Assembly (NCBI GenBank): GCA_963750045.1
Contig: CAVVPD010000009.1
Location: 186,001-250,000 of the forward strand
Source: DASUAS01 sp963750045
Lineage (GTDB): Bacteria > Actinomycetota > Acidimicrobiia > IMCC26256 > DASPTH01
Direction: 5' to 3'
Length of the DNA stretch: 64,000 bases
A program made the position numbers and the translations under genes. Under the pieces are notes generated by a model that was not told the DNA's origin, searched no databases, and was given only the letters and a program-made list of their open reading frames with translations. This document shows, piece by piece, positions 8,927 to 19,096 of the stretch (positions within the stretch are counted from its first letter, which is position 1; each line of letters opens with the position of its first letter).

Positions 8927-11296
8927 ATGATCAGCTTTGCAGCTGAAGGGGGTTACCAGGTCTTCACCCTGAACGGGGAAGCCTGGTTCTGGCTGATCTT
9001 CTCGGCCATCACGGCATTGTTGTCGCTCGGGGTGGGCGTGTTCTTGATGCGCGGCGTGCTCGCCGCCGACCAGGGCACTCCGGCGATGATCGAGATCGCG
9101 ACGGCCATCCAGGAAGGCGCGATGGCGTACCTGAAGCGCCAGTTCAAGACCATCGCGGTCATCCTGATCCCGCTCGGCATCGTGGTGTTCGTGACGTCCA
9201 CCGAGGTGGTCAAGCCCCTCGTCGCCGGTCCCAACGCCTCCGAAGGTCTCACGTTCGCTCAGTCCGGCCTGTTCCGCACGTTGGCGTTCATCGCCGGGTG
9301 TCTGCTGTCGGGTCTCACCGGGTTCATCGGTATGAGTCTGGCGGTGCGCGGCAACGTACGCACCGCGGCCGCCGCCAAGTCGGGCTCGCTGCCCGCCGCG
9401 CTCAAGGTCGCGTTCCGCACGGGTGGCGTCGCCGGCATGTTCACCGTAGGCCTGGGTCTGCTCGGCGCCACCACGATCATCATGATCTTCCAGAACACCG
9501 CCTCGGCGATCCTCATCGGGTTCGGCTTCGGGGGTTCGCTGCTCGCGCTGTTCCTGCGGGTCGGTGGCGGCATCTTCACCAAGGCGGCCGACGTCGGCGC
9601 CGACCTCGTCGGCAAGGTCGAGGCGGGCATCCCCGAAGACGACCCCCGCAACCCCGCCACCATCGCCGACAACGTCGGCGACAACGTGGGTGACTGCGCC
9701 GGCATGGCCGCGGACCTCTTCGAGAGCTACGAGGTCACCCTCGTCGCTTCGATCATCCTCGGGGTGGCCGCGTTCAAGTCGATCGGCATGAACCCGGCAC
9801 TCGGGCTCATCTTCCCGGTTGCCGCCCGCGCCATCGGCGTGCTGGCGTCGATCGTCGGAGTGTTCGCGGTGCGCGCCACCGACAAGGACAAGTCGGCGAT
9901 GGCGCCGATCAACCGTGGTTTCTTCGTCGCCAGCCTCCTCACCGTGGTCGGCACCGCGATCGTCGCGTTCGGTTACGTCGGCAACGACAAATTCGACGCC
10001 GGGTGGAAGTGCTTCGGCGCCGTGATCATCGGCCTCGTGCTCGCCCAGCTCCTGAGCCGGCTCACCGAGTACTTCACGTCGACGGAGACGGCGCCGGTGA
10101 GAGAGATCGCCGAGGCCTCGCGCACCGGCCCGGCCACCGTCGTGCTCTCCGGCATCAGCTCCGGGCTCGAGTCGAGCGTCTACGCGATCATCGCCATCGC
10201 GGCTGCGCTCGGTGTCGGCATCTGGCTGGGCGACGGCAACACCCAGTTCACCTTCTACATGGTGGCGCTCACCGGCATGGGCATGCTCGCCACCACCGGC
10301 GTGATCGTCTCGGAGGACACCTTCGGCCCGGTCGCCGACAACGCCGCCGGCATCGCCGAGATGACCGGTGAGTTCGAGGGTGAGCCCGAGCGGATCATGG
10401 TGAGCCTCGACGCGGTGGGGAACACCACCAAGGCCGTCACCAAGGGCTTCGCCATCGGCTCTGCGGTCATCGCCGCCGTCGCCCTGTTCGCTTCGTACAT
10501 CGAGACGATCGGCGGCGAGCTCGACCCGTTGAAGAACGTCACGGGCAACCGACTGTTCAACGACATCCTCACGCAGATCAACGTGGCGAACCCGAAGACG
10601 TTCATCGGGCTCCTGATCGGCGGTTCGATCGCCTTCCTGTTCTCCGCGCTCGCCATCCGTGCGGTCGGCCGTACGGCCGGTGTGGTGGTGCAGGAGGTCC
10701 GCAGCCAGTTCGCCGACGGCAAGATCATGGCCGGCACGAAGAAGCCCGACTACGGACCGGTCATCGACATCTGCACCGCGGCTTCGCTGCGCGAGCTCGC
10801 GACGCCCGCGCTGCTCGCGGTGCTCACGCCCCTCATCATCGGGTTCGGTATCAACTACCTCGCCCTCGGCGCGTTCCTCGCCGGAGTGATCCTCACCGGC
10901 CAGCTCATGGCCAACTTCCTGAGCAACTCCGGTGGTGCGTGGGACAACGCCAAGAAGTTCATCGAGGACGGCAACGAGGGGGGCAAGGGCTCCGAGGCGC
11001 ACAAGGCCGCCGTCATCGGCGACACGGTGGGGGACCCGTTCAAGGACACGGCCGGACCTGCGCTCAACCCGCTCATCAAGGTGATGAACCTTGTCTCGCT
11101 CCTGGTGCTCCCGGCGATCATCAGCTTGAAGGACGACGACATCCGCTTCGTGATCGCGGGCGTATGTTTGGTCGTCCTCATCGTCGCGGTGCTGTTCTCG
11201 AAGCGCAAGAGCGGCGGCTTCGGCGAGGAGTCGGAGATCGTTGCCGAGGCGATGGCCGCCCACGGCCTCCCCGAAGGCAGCTCCGCAGGCGAGTAG
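8927..11296 (+). CDS. hppA: Membrane proton-translocating pyrophosphatase, potassium-independent type
   Basis: A protein of about 790 residues with about 16 membrane helices that hydrolyses pyrophosphate and pumps protons. The substrate site shows in KAADVGADLVGKVEAGIPEDD followed by DNVGDNVGDCAGMAADLFESY, and in IGDTVGDPFKDTAGPALNPL near the C-terminus. The segment GNTTKAVTKGF carries Lys and Thr where potassium-dependent enzymes carry Ala and Ala/Gly, so this should be a potassium-independent proton pump. The ATG at 8927 has AGAGG about 10 bases upstream and is preferred to a TTG at 8918. The gene ends at a strong hairpin shared with the convergent DedA gene. Confidence 0.95.
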   Translation: MISFAAEGGYQVFTLNGEAWFWLIFSAITALLSLGVGVFLMRGVLAADQGTPAMIEIATAIQEGAMAYLKRQFKTIAVILIPLGIVVFVTSTEVVKPLVAGPNASEGLTFAQSGLFRTLAFIAGCLLSGLTGFIGMSLAVRGNVRTAAAAKSGSLPAALKVAFRTGGVAGMFTVGLGLLGATTIIMIFQNTASAILIGFGFGGSLLALFLRVGGGIFTKAADVGADLVGKVEAGIPEDDPRNPATIADNVGDNVGDCAGMAADLFESYEVTLVASIILGVAAFKSIGMNPALGLIFPVAARAIGVLASIVGVFAVRATDKDKSAMAPINRGFFVASLLTVVGTAIVAFGYVGNDKFDAGWKCFGAVIIGLVLAQLLSRLTEYFTSTETAPVREIAEASRTGPATVVLSGISSGLESSVYAIIAIAAALGVGIWLGDGNTQFTFYMVALTGMGMLATTGVIVSEDTFGPVADNAAGIAEMTGEFEGEPERIMVSLDAVGNTTKAVTKGFAIGSAVIAAVALFASYIETIGGELDPLKNVTGNRLFNDILTQINVANPKTFIGLLIGGSIAFLFSALAIRAVGRTAGVVVQEVRSQFADGKIMAGTKKPDYGPVIDICTAASLRELATPALLAVLTPLIIGFGINYLALGAFLAGVILTGQLMANFLSNSGGAWDNAKKFIEDGNEGGKGSEAHKAAVIGDTVGDPFKDTAGPALNPLIKVMNLVSLLVLPAIISLKDDDIRFVIAGVCLVVLIVAVLFSKRKSGGFGEESEIVAEAMAAHGLPEGSSAGE

Positions 11297-11330
11297 CCCA
11301 CCCCAGGACGTGACAGCTACGCGCGCCGCA

Positions 11331-11382
11331 CGAACCGGCGTCGGCGACCCCGCCTCTGACCGCGGGAGGCGACGCCGGTTCG
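11331..11382. terminator. Bidirectional hairpin terminator between hppA and the DedA gene
   Basis: A 13-bp perfect inverted repeat (CGAACCGGCGTCG at 11331-11343 and its complement at 11370-11382) encloses a second, 6-bp stem (CGCCTC/GAGGCG). It lies between two convergent stop codons, 34 bp after hppA and 18 bp before the DedA stop, so it can end transcription from both sides. No clear T-run follows, as is usual in high-GC actinobacteria. Confidence 0.75.
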
Positions 11383-11399
11383 AAGGGGGGGTCGAGCGG

Positions 11400-12101
11400 T
11401 CAGTCTTCTTCGACGACTTCGTGCAGCGCGGCGGCCTCGGCCTCGGCCTGGGCCTGGGTGTAGTGACGTGGGCCCTGCTTCTTGGCCTTGCGCCATTCGA
11501 GGAAGGGCGGGATCAGCGACACGATGATGACGACCGCGATGAGCGGGTAGAGGTACTTGTCGATCGAGTCGCCGATCGCGTCGGCGAGCGCGTACCCGGC
11601 CAGCGTCACACCGAACACCCAGATGAACCCACCGATCACGTTGAAGCTGATGAAGGTCCGGCGGGTCATCTTCCCGATACCGGCGACGACCGGCGCGAAC
11701 GTCCGCACAATCGGTACGAACCGGGCGAGCAGGACGGTCTTTGCCCCGTGGCGATCGAAGAAGTCCTCGGTGCGGTCGATGTACTCCCGTTTGAAGAACC
11801 GGGAATCTGGTCGCCGCAACAGGCGTGGCCCGATGTTCTGGCCGATGGTGAAGCCGACCTGGTCGCCGATCACCGCGGCGGCGAAGCAGCCGAGCAGGAC
11901 GGCGGCGAGGTTGAGCTTGCCCTGGTTGGCCAGGATCCCCGCGGTGAACAGGAGCGAGTCGCCGGGGAGGAAGAAGCCGACCAGGAGCCCGGTCTCGGCG
12001 AAGATGATCAGCATCAAGCCGATCTCGCCGTAAGGGCTCAGGTCGTTCAGGATCGTCTTGGGATCGAGGCTGAGCGCGAGAATCGTCGAGACGAGGTGCA
12101 C
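11400..12101 (-). CDS. DedA-family membrane protein (SNARE-associated domain)
   Basis: A 233-residue membrane protein with the DedA signatures ETGLLVGFFLPGDSLLFTAG near the N-terminus and RFVPIVRTFAPVVAGIGKM in the middle, the latter holding the conserved arginines. DedA proteins are flippases or proton-dependent transporters, several of which recycle undecaprenyl phosphate or phosphatidylethanolamine. The start is GTG 12101. The C-terminal 30 residues are charged and cytoplasmic. It is a single gene, convergent with hppA. The exact lipid substrate cannot be read from sequence. Confidence 0.88.
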   Translation of the reverse strand: MHLVSTILALSLDPKTILNDLSPYGEIGLMLIIFAETGLLVGFFLPGDSLLFTAGILANQGKLNLAAVLLGCFAAAVIGDQVGFTIGQNIGPRLLRRPDSRFFKREYIDRTEDFFDRHGAKTVLLARFVPIVRTFAPVVAGIGKMTRRTFISFNVIGGFIWVFGVTLAGYALADAIGDSIDKYLYPLIAVVIIVSLIPPFLEWRKAKKQGPRHYTQAQAEAEAAALHEVVEED

Positions 12102-12296
12102 GACGGCGCAGGATAGACGGCGATCCGGGCTCGTCTCCGGACCAGGGCCGAGTTGACAGGAGCGATTCCGGGCGTCACTGTCCGGCGCCGATACGCACCG
12201 ACGGCCGCCCGGCGGACCAGACTGGTTGGCTCATGGGCGCCGGGACCGACCGTCCCGGGCCAATCGAAGTCCCCCCGAGGAACCGTAGGAAGAGAC

Positions 12297-15016
12297 GTGG
12301 CCAAGCCGCTTGTGATCGTAGAATCCGGGGCCAAGGCGAAGACGATCGCGGGCTTCCTCGGGACCGACCGTTACACGGTCATGGCGAGCGTCGGCCACAT
12401 CCGCGACCTTCCCCGGGGCGCGAAGTTCGCGCCGAAGAGCGTCACCAAGCCCGAGGTGCGACGTCTGGGGATCGACGTCGACGACCACTTCACGCCCATC
12501 TACGTCGTGCCCGACGACAAGAAGCAGGTGGTCTCCCAGCTGAAGGCCGCGCTGAAGGACGCGAGCGAGCTCTACCTCGCGACCGACGAGGATCGCGAGG
12601 GCGAGGCGATCTCGTGGCACCTCCTCGAGGTGCTCAAGCCCCGGGTACCGGTCAAGCGGATGGTGTTCCACGAGATCACCAGCGAGGCCATCGACGCGGC
12701 GATCGAGAACTGGCGCGACCTCGACATGAAGCTCGTCGAGGCCCAGGAGGGCCGCCGCACCCTCGACCGTCTCTACGGCTACGAGGTGTCGAACGTCGCG
12801 TTCCGACGCATCGGTCCGGGCACGTCGGCGGGGCGCGTCCAGAGCGTCGCCACCCGACTGGTCGTCGACCGTGAGCGCGCGCGTATGGCGTTCCGCAGCG
12901 GTTCGTACTGGGACCTCGAGGGCAGTTTCGGTGCCGAGGCTCCCGGCTTTCCGGCGACGCTCGTCACGCTCGACGGCAAGCGGCTCGCGTCCGGGCGCGA
13001 CTTCGACGCCAACACCGGTCAACTCAACGACAACGCCGCCGTCGCGCTCCTCGACGAACCCGGTGCGGTCGCCCTCGCCTCCCGCCTGGAGGACCAGCCG
13101 TTCCGGGTGGCGTCGGTCGAGACCCGCGCGCACGTCGAACGCCCCAAGGCGCCGTTCATCACGTCGACGCTCCAGCAGGAGGCCGGCCGCAAGCTCGGGT
13201 TCAGCGCCGCCCGCACCATGCACGTCGCCCAGGGTCTCTACGAGCGCGGCCTCATCACCTACATGCGGACCGACTCGACCTCGCTCTCGGCGCAGGCCGT
13301 CAGCGCCGCCCGTCGCCAGATCGCGTCGATGTACGGCGACGCGTACTTGCCCGACAAGCCGCGCGAGTACCGCAGCAAGGTGAAGAACGCGCAGGAGGCG
13401 CACGAGGCGATCCGTCCCGCCGGCGAGGCGATGCGCACGGTGGACGATGTCGCGCGTGAGCTCAGCGGCACCGACGAGCGCAGGCTCTACGACCTGATCT
13501 GGAAGCGCACGGTGGCGTCGCAGATGGCCGACGCCCGCATCCGCCGGGTCACGCTCCGCCTCGTCGCCACGTCGACGTCCGGCGAGGAGGCGACCTTCCA
13601 GGCCACCGGGCGAACGATCGAATTCCCGGGCTACCTCCGGGCCTACGTGGAAGGCGCCGACGATCCCGAAGCCGAGCTCGAGGACCGCGAGACGATCCTG
13701 CCGCCGCTCGAAGAGGGAGCGACCGTCGAGTGTCGCGAGTTGCGACCGTCGGGCCACGCCACGCAACCGCCGGCGCGTTACACCGAGGCCAGTCTCGTGA
13801 AGGAGCTCGAGGAGCGTGGCATCGGTCGCCCGTCCACGTACGCGTCGGTGATCGAGACGATTCTCCGGCGCGACTACGTGTTCAAGAGAGGGAGCGCGCT
13901 CGTTCCCACGTGGACGGCGTTCGCCAAGGTGCAGTTGCTCGAGCGCTACTTCAGCCACCTGATCGACTACGAGTTCACCGCGGTGATGGAAGAGGCGCTC
14001 GACGCGATCGCGCCGTGGCGAGGGCGAAGCCGAGAAGTGGCTGCACTCCTTCTATTTCGGCAACGGCCAGATGGGTCTGCGCGACCTCGTCGCCGAGGAG
14101 CACGTCGCCAAGATCGACAAGGCCGAGGTCAACGCCGTGCACGTCGGCGTCGACGCCGAAGGGCGCGAGCTCATCGTTCGGGTGTGGCCCAACGGTGCCA
14201 ACATCGAGCGGGGCGACGAGAAGGGCCCGGTGCCCGCGGACCTGGCACCCGACGAGCTCACACCGGAGAAGGCCGAGGAGCTCCTCGCGATCCCGACCGG
14301 TCCGCGTGAGCTCGGCACCGACCCCGAGACCGGTCTCCCCGTGCTCGTGATCACCGGAAGGTTCGGTCCCTTCGTGCAGCTCGGCGAGCTGCCACCGGGC
14401 TCGAAGGAGAAGCCGAAGCGTTCGTCGCTCTTCTCCTCGATGGACCCGACGACGGTGACCCTCGACGACGCGCTCAACCTCCTTTCGCTGCCCCGAGTGG
14501 TGGGCGTCGACGAAGACGGCAAGGAGATCACCGCGCAGAACGGTCGCTACGGGCCCTACATCAAGAAGGACGCCGACAGTCGCAGCCTCGCGTCGGAGGA
14601 AGAGCTCTTCTCCGTGACCCTCGAGCAGGCGCGGGCGATCTTCGCCCAGCCCAAGCAACGCCGGGGGCGTGGAGTGGCCAAGCCTCCGCTGGCCGAGCTC
14701 GGTGCGCACCCGGAGTCGGGTGCGCCGGTCCGGGTGCTCGACGGCCGGTTCGGTCCGTACATCACCGACGGCACGGTGAACGCGTCCGGTGCCGCGGGGC
14801 ACCGATCCCGAATCGGTGACGATCGACGAGGCCGTCGAGCTGCTGCGCGAGCGTGCCGCGCGCGCGCCGGCGACGAAGCGTCCGGCCAAGCGGGCGGCGG
14901 CGAAGCGGTCGCCGACGAAGAAGACCACCAAGAGGGCGACAGCGAAGAAGTCGACCGCGAAGAAGGCCGCGAAGGCGACGAAGAAGGCGACGAAGCCCCC
15001 CGCTCCGGGTATGTAG
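12297..15016 (+). CDS. topA: DNA topoisomerase I (two frame breaks)
   Basis: Type IA topoisomerase of about 905 residues that relaxes negative supercoils. The Toprim domain starts at VIVESGAKAKT, and its metal site is D97, D99 and E101 (DEDRE). The catalytic tyrosine is Y322 in GLITYMRTDST. C-terminal repeats of the RFGPYI type follow, as in mycobacterial TopA, which lacks Cys zinc fingers. The last 45 residues are a Lys/Ala-rich, histone-H1-like tail. The frame breaks near 14012 (an extra base in GCGCCGTGG) and near 14788 (TCCGGTGCC); correcting both gives one continuous protein. The start is GTG 12297 with AGGAAGAGA before it. Confidence 0.92.
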
Positions 15017-15022
15017 ACGCGG

Positions 15023-16580
15023 ATGACCGACGAGCAGCCGGCTCAGCCGCAGGCGCCGTTCATCCCGTCGGACGCCTCGGAGCCGCCGCTGCCCGAGGCC
15101 CCGTGGCGGGTGTTCGGCACCAAGTCGTTCTTCCGGCTGTGGACCGCGCAATGCGTCTCGAGCCTGGGTGACTGGATCGGCCTCATCGCGATCCTCGCCA
15201 TCGCGGCGCGGGTATCCGACAACTCGGGCGCCGCGGTGAGCCTGGTGATGACGACGCGGGTGCTCCCGGGCTTCCTGCTCGGCACCGTCGGTGGCGTGAT
15301 CATCGACCGCTTCGACCGTCGCAAGGTGATGGTGCTCTGCGACATCGGGCGCGCCAGCCTGCTCCTGTGCCTGCCGCTCGTGAACGGCATCGCCGGCTTG
15401 CTCCTCATCTCGCTCGGACTCGAGGTCCTCACCCTTTTGTGGGGGCCGGCGCAGGCCGCGTCGGTACCGAACCTCGTGCCCGAAGAGCAGCTGTCGTCGG
15501 CGAACTCCTTGTCGCTCGCGGCGTCGTACGGCACGTTCCCGATCGCGTCGATCATCTTCTCGTTGCTCGCCGGGCTCGCGACCGTCCTCGGCGAACTCGA
15601 CATCATCTCGTCGTTCAAGGTCGACCAGGAAGCGTTGGCGCTGATCTTCGACGCGATGACGTTCCTCGTGTCGGCCGCGATCGTGTATCGCCTGCCGATC
15701 CCTCGCCGAGACCAGTCGCACGACCAGCGCATCGACTGGACCGAGACGTTCCGAGAGATCAAGGAAGGATTCCAGTTCGTCTCGAAGCACGCGCTCGTGC
15801 GCGGCGTGATGCTGGGGCTGGGGTTCGGCCTCATCGGCGCGGGCGCGATGATCCCCCTCGGGCCGAGCTTCGCGCAGGAGGTGCTCGGAGCCGGCGCCGC
15901 CGCATTCGGTGTGCTCATGACCGCACTCGGCTTCGGTGCCGCCATCGGGGTGGTCACGCTGCTGTGGCTGCAGAAGCGGTTGCCGCGCGTGGTCGTGTTC
16001 TGCTTCGCGGTGGTCGGCACCGGCGGATGCCTCGTGCTCGCCGCGTCGATGTCGTCCCTCGCGGCGGCGGCGCTGTTCATCGGCGGCGTCGGAGCGTGCG
16101 CGGGCACCACCTACGTCACCGGGTTCACCCTCTTGCAGGAGAACGTCAGCGACGAGCTGCGTGGCCGGACGTTCGCGACGCTCTACACGGTGGTGCGGTT
16201 GTGCCTGCTCATCTCGCTCACCATTTCGCCCTTGTGGGCCGACTTCTGGAACTGGGTCACCGAGGGACTGCTCACCAACCAGTCGGTGAACGTCGGGCCG
16301 TACAGCTACGCACTCCCGGGCGTGCGGATCGCACTCTGGGGTGGGGGGCTGATCACGTTCGTCGCCGGCCTCGTGGCGTGGCGCTCGATCCGCCGCGGCG
16401 GAACGGAGCGCGTCCACGCAGGCCGAGGCGCCGGCGACGCCCCCCGAAGCCGCGGGTCCGATCCGACCCCTCGGGCTGGTCGAACCTTCGCCGATCGCCG
16501 AGCCCCGAGCCGCCGAGCCCGGGCCCCGGGCGGAGGAGCGCGAACAGCACCAGGAACCCGAGGCGGGGGCGGGGCCGTGA
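15023..16580 (+). CDS. MFS transporter (one frame break near the C-terminus)
   Basis: A major-facilitator protein of about 515 residues with 12 predicted helices. The loop after helix 2 contains DRFDRRKVMVLCD, a variant of the MFS DRxGRR motif. It resembles the multidrug or macrolide exporters of the MefA/EntS type. Read in one frame it appears fused to Tmk without a stop. A one-base shift near 16410 (GGAGCGCGTCC) gives a Pro/Glu/Ala-rich tail that ends at TGA 16578-16580, overlapping the tmk GTG by four bases, as expected for two genes. It starts 7 bp after topA. The substrate is unknown. Confidence 0.75.
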
Positions 16581-17188
16581 CCCGGGGCAGGTTCGTGGTC
16601 CTCGAGGGGGGCGACGGCAGCGGGAAGAGCACCCAGGCCGCGCGACTCGCGGATCACCTCCGCAGCCGTGGCCTCGCGGTGCGCGAGACGTTCGAGCCCG
16701 GGGCCGGTGCGGCGGGCGCGGTCATCCGCGATCTGCTGCTCCACGGTCCCGAAACCGTCGCGCCACTCACCGAGGCGCTGCTCATGGCCGCCGACCGGGC
16801 TCAGCACGTCGCCGTCGAGATCGAGCCGGCGCTGGCCGGCGCCGAGTGGGTGGTATGCGACCGGTACGTGCCGTCGTCGCTCGTCTACCAGGGAGTGGTG
16901 CGCGGCCTCGGGGTCGATCTCGTCGAGCAGCTCAGTGACGTCGCCACCGGCGGGCTCGCCCCGGATCTGGTGATCGTGCTCGACGTGGCCGACGACGTTG
17001 CCGCGTCCCGCCAGGGAGCGAAGCCCGATCGGCTCGAACGCGAGGGTGTCCGGTTCCACGCGGCCGTGCGGCGCGCGTACCGCGATCTCGCAGTGGCTCG
17101 CGGTTGGCGCGTGGTCGACGGGAACGGGTCGGTCGACGAGGTGGCGGACGCCGTCCGCGCCGCAGTCGAGCCGTTGCTGGCAGGATGA
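16577..17188 (+). CDS. tmk: Thymidylate kinase
   Basis: A 203-residue enzyme phosphorylating dTMP to dTDP. The P-loop EGGDGSGKST is at residues 9-18, CDRYVPSSLVYQG holds the DR(Y) motif, and a lid segment follows around residues 135-150. The GTG start overlaps the reconstructed MFS stop (GTGA), and its own stop overlaps the holB ATG (ATGA). The adjacency of topA, tmk and holB is a replication-linked cluster conserved in actinobacteria. Confidence 0.93.
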   Translation: MTRGRFVVLEGGDGSGKSTQAARLADHLRSRGLAVRETFEPGAGAAGAVIRDLLLHGPETVAPLTEALLMAADRAQHVAVEIEPALAGAEWVVCDRYVPSSLVYQGVVRGLGVDLVEQLSDVATGGLAPDLVIVLDVADDVAASRQGAKPDRLEREGVRFHAAVRRAYRDLAVARGWRVVDGNGSVDEVADAVRAAVEPLLAG

Positions 17189-18315
17189 CGACCGTCATGG
17201 CTTCGGGGATGTGGGATCAGGTCGTCGGTCAGGATCGGGCGGTGGCGTTGTTGCAGCGCGCCGCCGAGCGGCCGCTGCACGCCTACCTGCTGGTCGGCCC
17301 GCGCGGCTCGGGCATCGAGGAAGCGGCCCGCTGCTTCGCCGCCGCGGTGGTCGCGCCCGGTGGCGACGAGCGTGCGTGGGATCTCGTGCTGCGCGGTGTG
17401 CATCCCGACGTCGTCGAGATCGACCCGCCGGCCACCCAGATCCGGGTGGAGGACGTCCAGACGATCGTCGACGAGGCGTACCGGAGCCCGATCGAGGGTG
17501 CGCGCAAGGTGATCGTGCTCTTCGACGCCGAGCGCATGCGGATGAACGAGGCGGCCGCCAACAAGCTCCTCAAGACGCTCGAGGAGCCACCGCCGAGCGC
17601 CATGATCGTGCTCGTCACGTCGGGTGCCGACCAGCTGCTGCCGACGATCCGGTCGCGCTGCCAGCGAATCGACTTCGCGTTCCTCGGCACGGAGGCGGTC
17701 GCGTCGGCCCTCCAGGCCGGTGGTGTGGCGCCCGATCGAGCCGAGCTGCTCGCCCGGCTCGCCGGTGGCCGCCTCGATCGGGCCCGGGCCCTCGACGGCC
17801 GCCTCGGCCCCGTCCGCGAGACGTTCGTCGCCCTCACCGAAGCCATCGACGGCACCGGCGGCGCGGCGGCCGCGCAGGCCGAGCTGGTGCAGGTCGCGCT
17901 GCGGGAAGCCCTCACCGACATGGAGACCGCTCAGGCGACGGAGCTCGAGGAGCTCGCGACGGAGCTCGAGGCCGCGGGCTATCCCGAGCGCACGCGCCGC
18001 GCTCAGCTCCGCCGGCTCGAGGAGCGCCACAAGCGTGCGCATCGCCGGGCCCGGATCGACGCGCTCCTCGAGGGGATCACCGCGCTCGAAACCGTCTACC
18101 GCGACGCGATGGCAGGTCCCGGTAGCCCGCGCCTCAACCTCGACCGCGATGCGCTGCGACTCGACGCACGGGCCGCCGCCGCCGCGCTCGACGCGTGCCG
18201 CGCCGCCCGACGGGCGATCGCGGAGCACAACCCCAACGAGACGCTGCTCGTCGAGCGGCTGCTCCTGCACCTACCCGCGGCCGGAGGGGCGACCAACGGC
18301 CTGCAGGGACGCTGA
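17185..18315 (+). CDS. holB: DNA polymerase III delta-prime subunit (clamp loader)
   Basis: A 376-residue clamp-loader subunit. The AAA+ fold shows in HAYLLVGPRGSGIEEAA, where the usual P-loop lysine is absent, as is common in delta-prime, which does not hydrolyse ATP. NEAAANKLLKTLEEPP and the SRC motif in PTIRSRCQRIDF are family hallmarks. The C-terminal collar domain is Arg/Glu-rich. The ATG overlaps the tmk stop. The protein works with the DnaX and delta subunits to load the beta clamp. Confidence 0.88.
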   Translation: MTTVMASGMWDQVVGQDRAVALLQRAAERPLHAYLLVGPRGSGIEEAARCFAAAVVAPGGDERAWDLVLRGVHPDVVEIDPPATQIRVEDVQTIVDEAYRSPIEGARKVIVLFDAERMRMNEAAANKLLKTLEEPPPSAMIVLVTSGADQLLPTIRSRCQRIDFAFLGTEAVASALQAGGVAPDRAELLARLAGGRLDRARALDGRLGPVRETFVALTEAIDGTGGAAAAQAELVQVALREALTDMETAQATELEELATELEAAGYPERTRRAQLRRLEERHKRAHRRARIDALLEGITALETVYRDAMAGPGSPRLNLDRDALRLDARAAAAALDACRAARRAIAEHNPNETLLVERLLLHLPAAGGATNGLQGR

Positions 18316-18504
18316 GCCCGTTTCCCGGGCCGGAGTGGCCGTTTTCATTCAGCCCGCCGCGACACCCAGTTCACCACGAGCGAACGCTCGCGTCATTCGT
18401 CGTTCGTAGCGTACGTGTCCAGGTGAGCCGGGAAGTCTGGTCGGCCTGTCGTCGGGTCACAACGACGGCAGCACATCCGTCAATCGTGATGGAGCCGCGC
18501 CCCG

Positions 18505-19023
18505 ATGACCGCTTCACCCAATTCGACCGAGATCGTCGAGTCGTGCGCTCCGGCGCACGTGGCCCCCGAGCATCCGCAGGGTGCGGTCGAGGCGTCTCCG
18601 GTGCGCCACGGCGCGCAGCTGGGCCTCGCCCGCATCCTCCTGTCGCCCGCGGCAGAGGAGCTCTGTCGCGCCTCCGTCGGCACTCAACCGATGACGAGGT
18701 GTGCGGTCACCGAGGCGTCCGTCGCGCGCCAGACGACCCCGGTGATCGACGACGACGGGCTGTTGTGGTGGTGTGGGTCATGGGTCGCGATCCCCGACGC
18801 GCAGCTCCCGCTCGCGCGCACGCTGGTCGCGCACTTCCAGAGAAGTGTCCCCGACTCGACGTTGGCGTCGGCCTACCGGTCCCGGACGGGCTCGGCGTCG
18901 TCGATCGTGGTCGGCGGGGCGCTTCGCCGGCTCGGTGACCGAGTGGCCAGGTGCGGCCTCACCCTCCGGCGGATCCGCGGTCGCGGGTACATCCTCGATG
19001 GGGCGTTCGCACCCGTCAGCTGA
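18505..19023 (+). CDS. Winged-helix transcriptional regulator, OmpR/PhoB-type DNA-binding domain
   Basis: A 172-residue protein. Residues about 85-170 form a trans_reg_C-like winged helix: LPLARTLVAHFQRSVPDSTLASAY, then the recognition-helix region SSIVVGGALRRLGDRVARCGL and the wing LTLRRIRGRGYILD. The first 80 residues are not a receiver domain and show no phosphorylatable Asp pocket, so it is an orphan, GlnR-like regulator. Its stop codon lies inside an array of 11-bp repeats leading to amt, which suggests it binds there and controls ammonium uptake. This assignment of target is inference. Confidence 0.7.
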   Translation: MTASPNSTEIVESCAPAHVAPEHPQGAVEASPVRHGAQLGLARILLSPAAEELCRASVGTQPMTRCAVTEASVARQTTPVIDDDGLLWWCGSWVAIPDAQLPLARTLVAHFQRSVPDSTLASAYRSRTGSASSIVVGGALRRLGDRVARCGLTLRRIRGRGYILDGAFAPVS

Positions 19024-19030
19024 CCGTCAG

Positions 19031-19096
19031 AATACTGCCGCTTCTCTGTCAGGTTACTGCCTCTTCTCTGTCAGATGACTGACGCTGATCTGACAC
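19031..19096. promoter_or_regulatory. Six-copy 11-bp repeat operator array upstream of amt-glnB
   Basis: Six consecutive 11-mers share the pattern NNNNCTGNCNN: AATACTGCCGC, TTCTCTGTCAG, GTTACTGCCTC, TTCTCTGTCAG, ATGACTGACGC and TGATCTGACAC. The same phase continues upstream in two weaker copies (CCGTC cores at 19013-19017 and 19024-19028). An 11-bp spacing with a CTGTC core is the architecture of OmpR/PhoB-family boxes, and 11-bp half-site spacing is also that of GlnR sites. The array ends about 115 bp before the amt start and follows the winged-helix gene. Confidence 0.7.

Noticed and set aside
8846..11263. An 805-codon open frame on the minus strand opposite hppA, and similar long antisense frames elsewhere
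   Set aside because: They lie exactly opposite well-conserved genes, have Asp/Glu/His/Arg-rich shadow composition and no domain; they result from high GC at third codon positions.
12297..15016. Programmed ribosomal frameshifting in topA and other essential genes
   Set aside because: The break sites have no slippery heptamers or downstream pseudoknot that I can see, differ from gene to gene, and occur up to five times in one gene. Sequence error is simpler.
15023..17188. A single 721-residue MFS-thymidylate kinase fusion protein
   Set aside because: The MFS tail in this frame is low-complexity, while a one-base shift gives a Pro/Glu-rich tail ending at a TGA that overlaps the tmk GTG by four bases. 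Two genes with a frame error explain it better.
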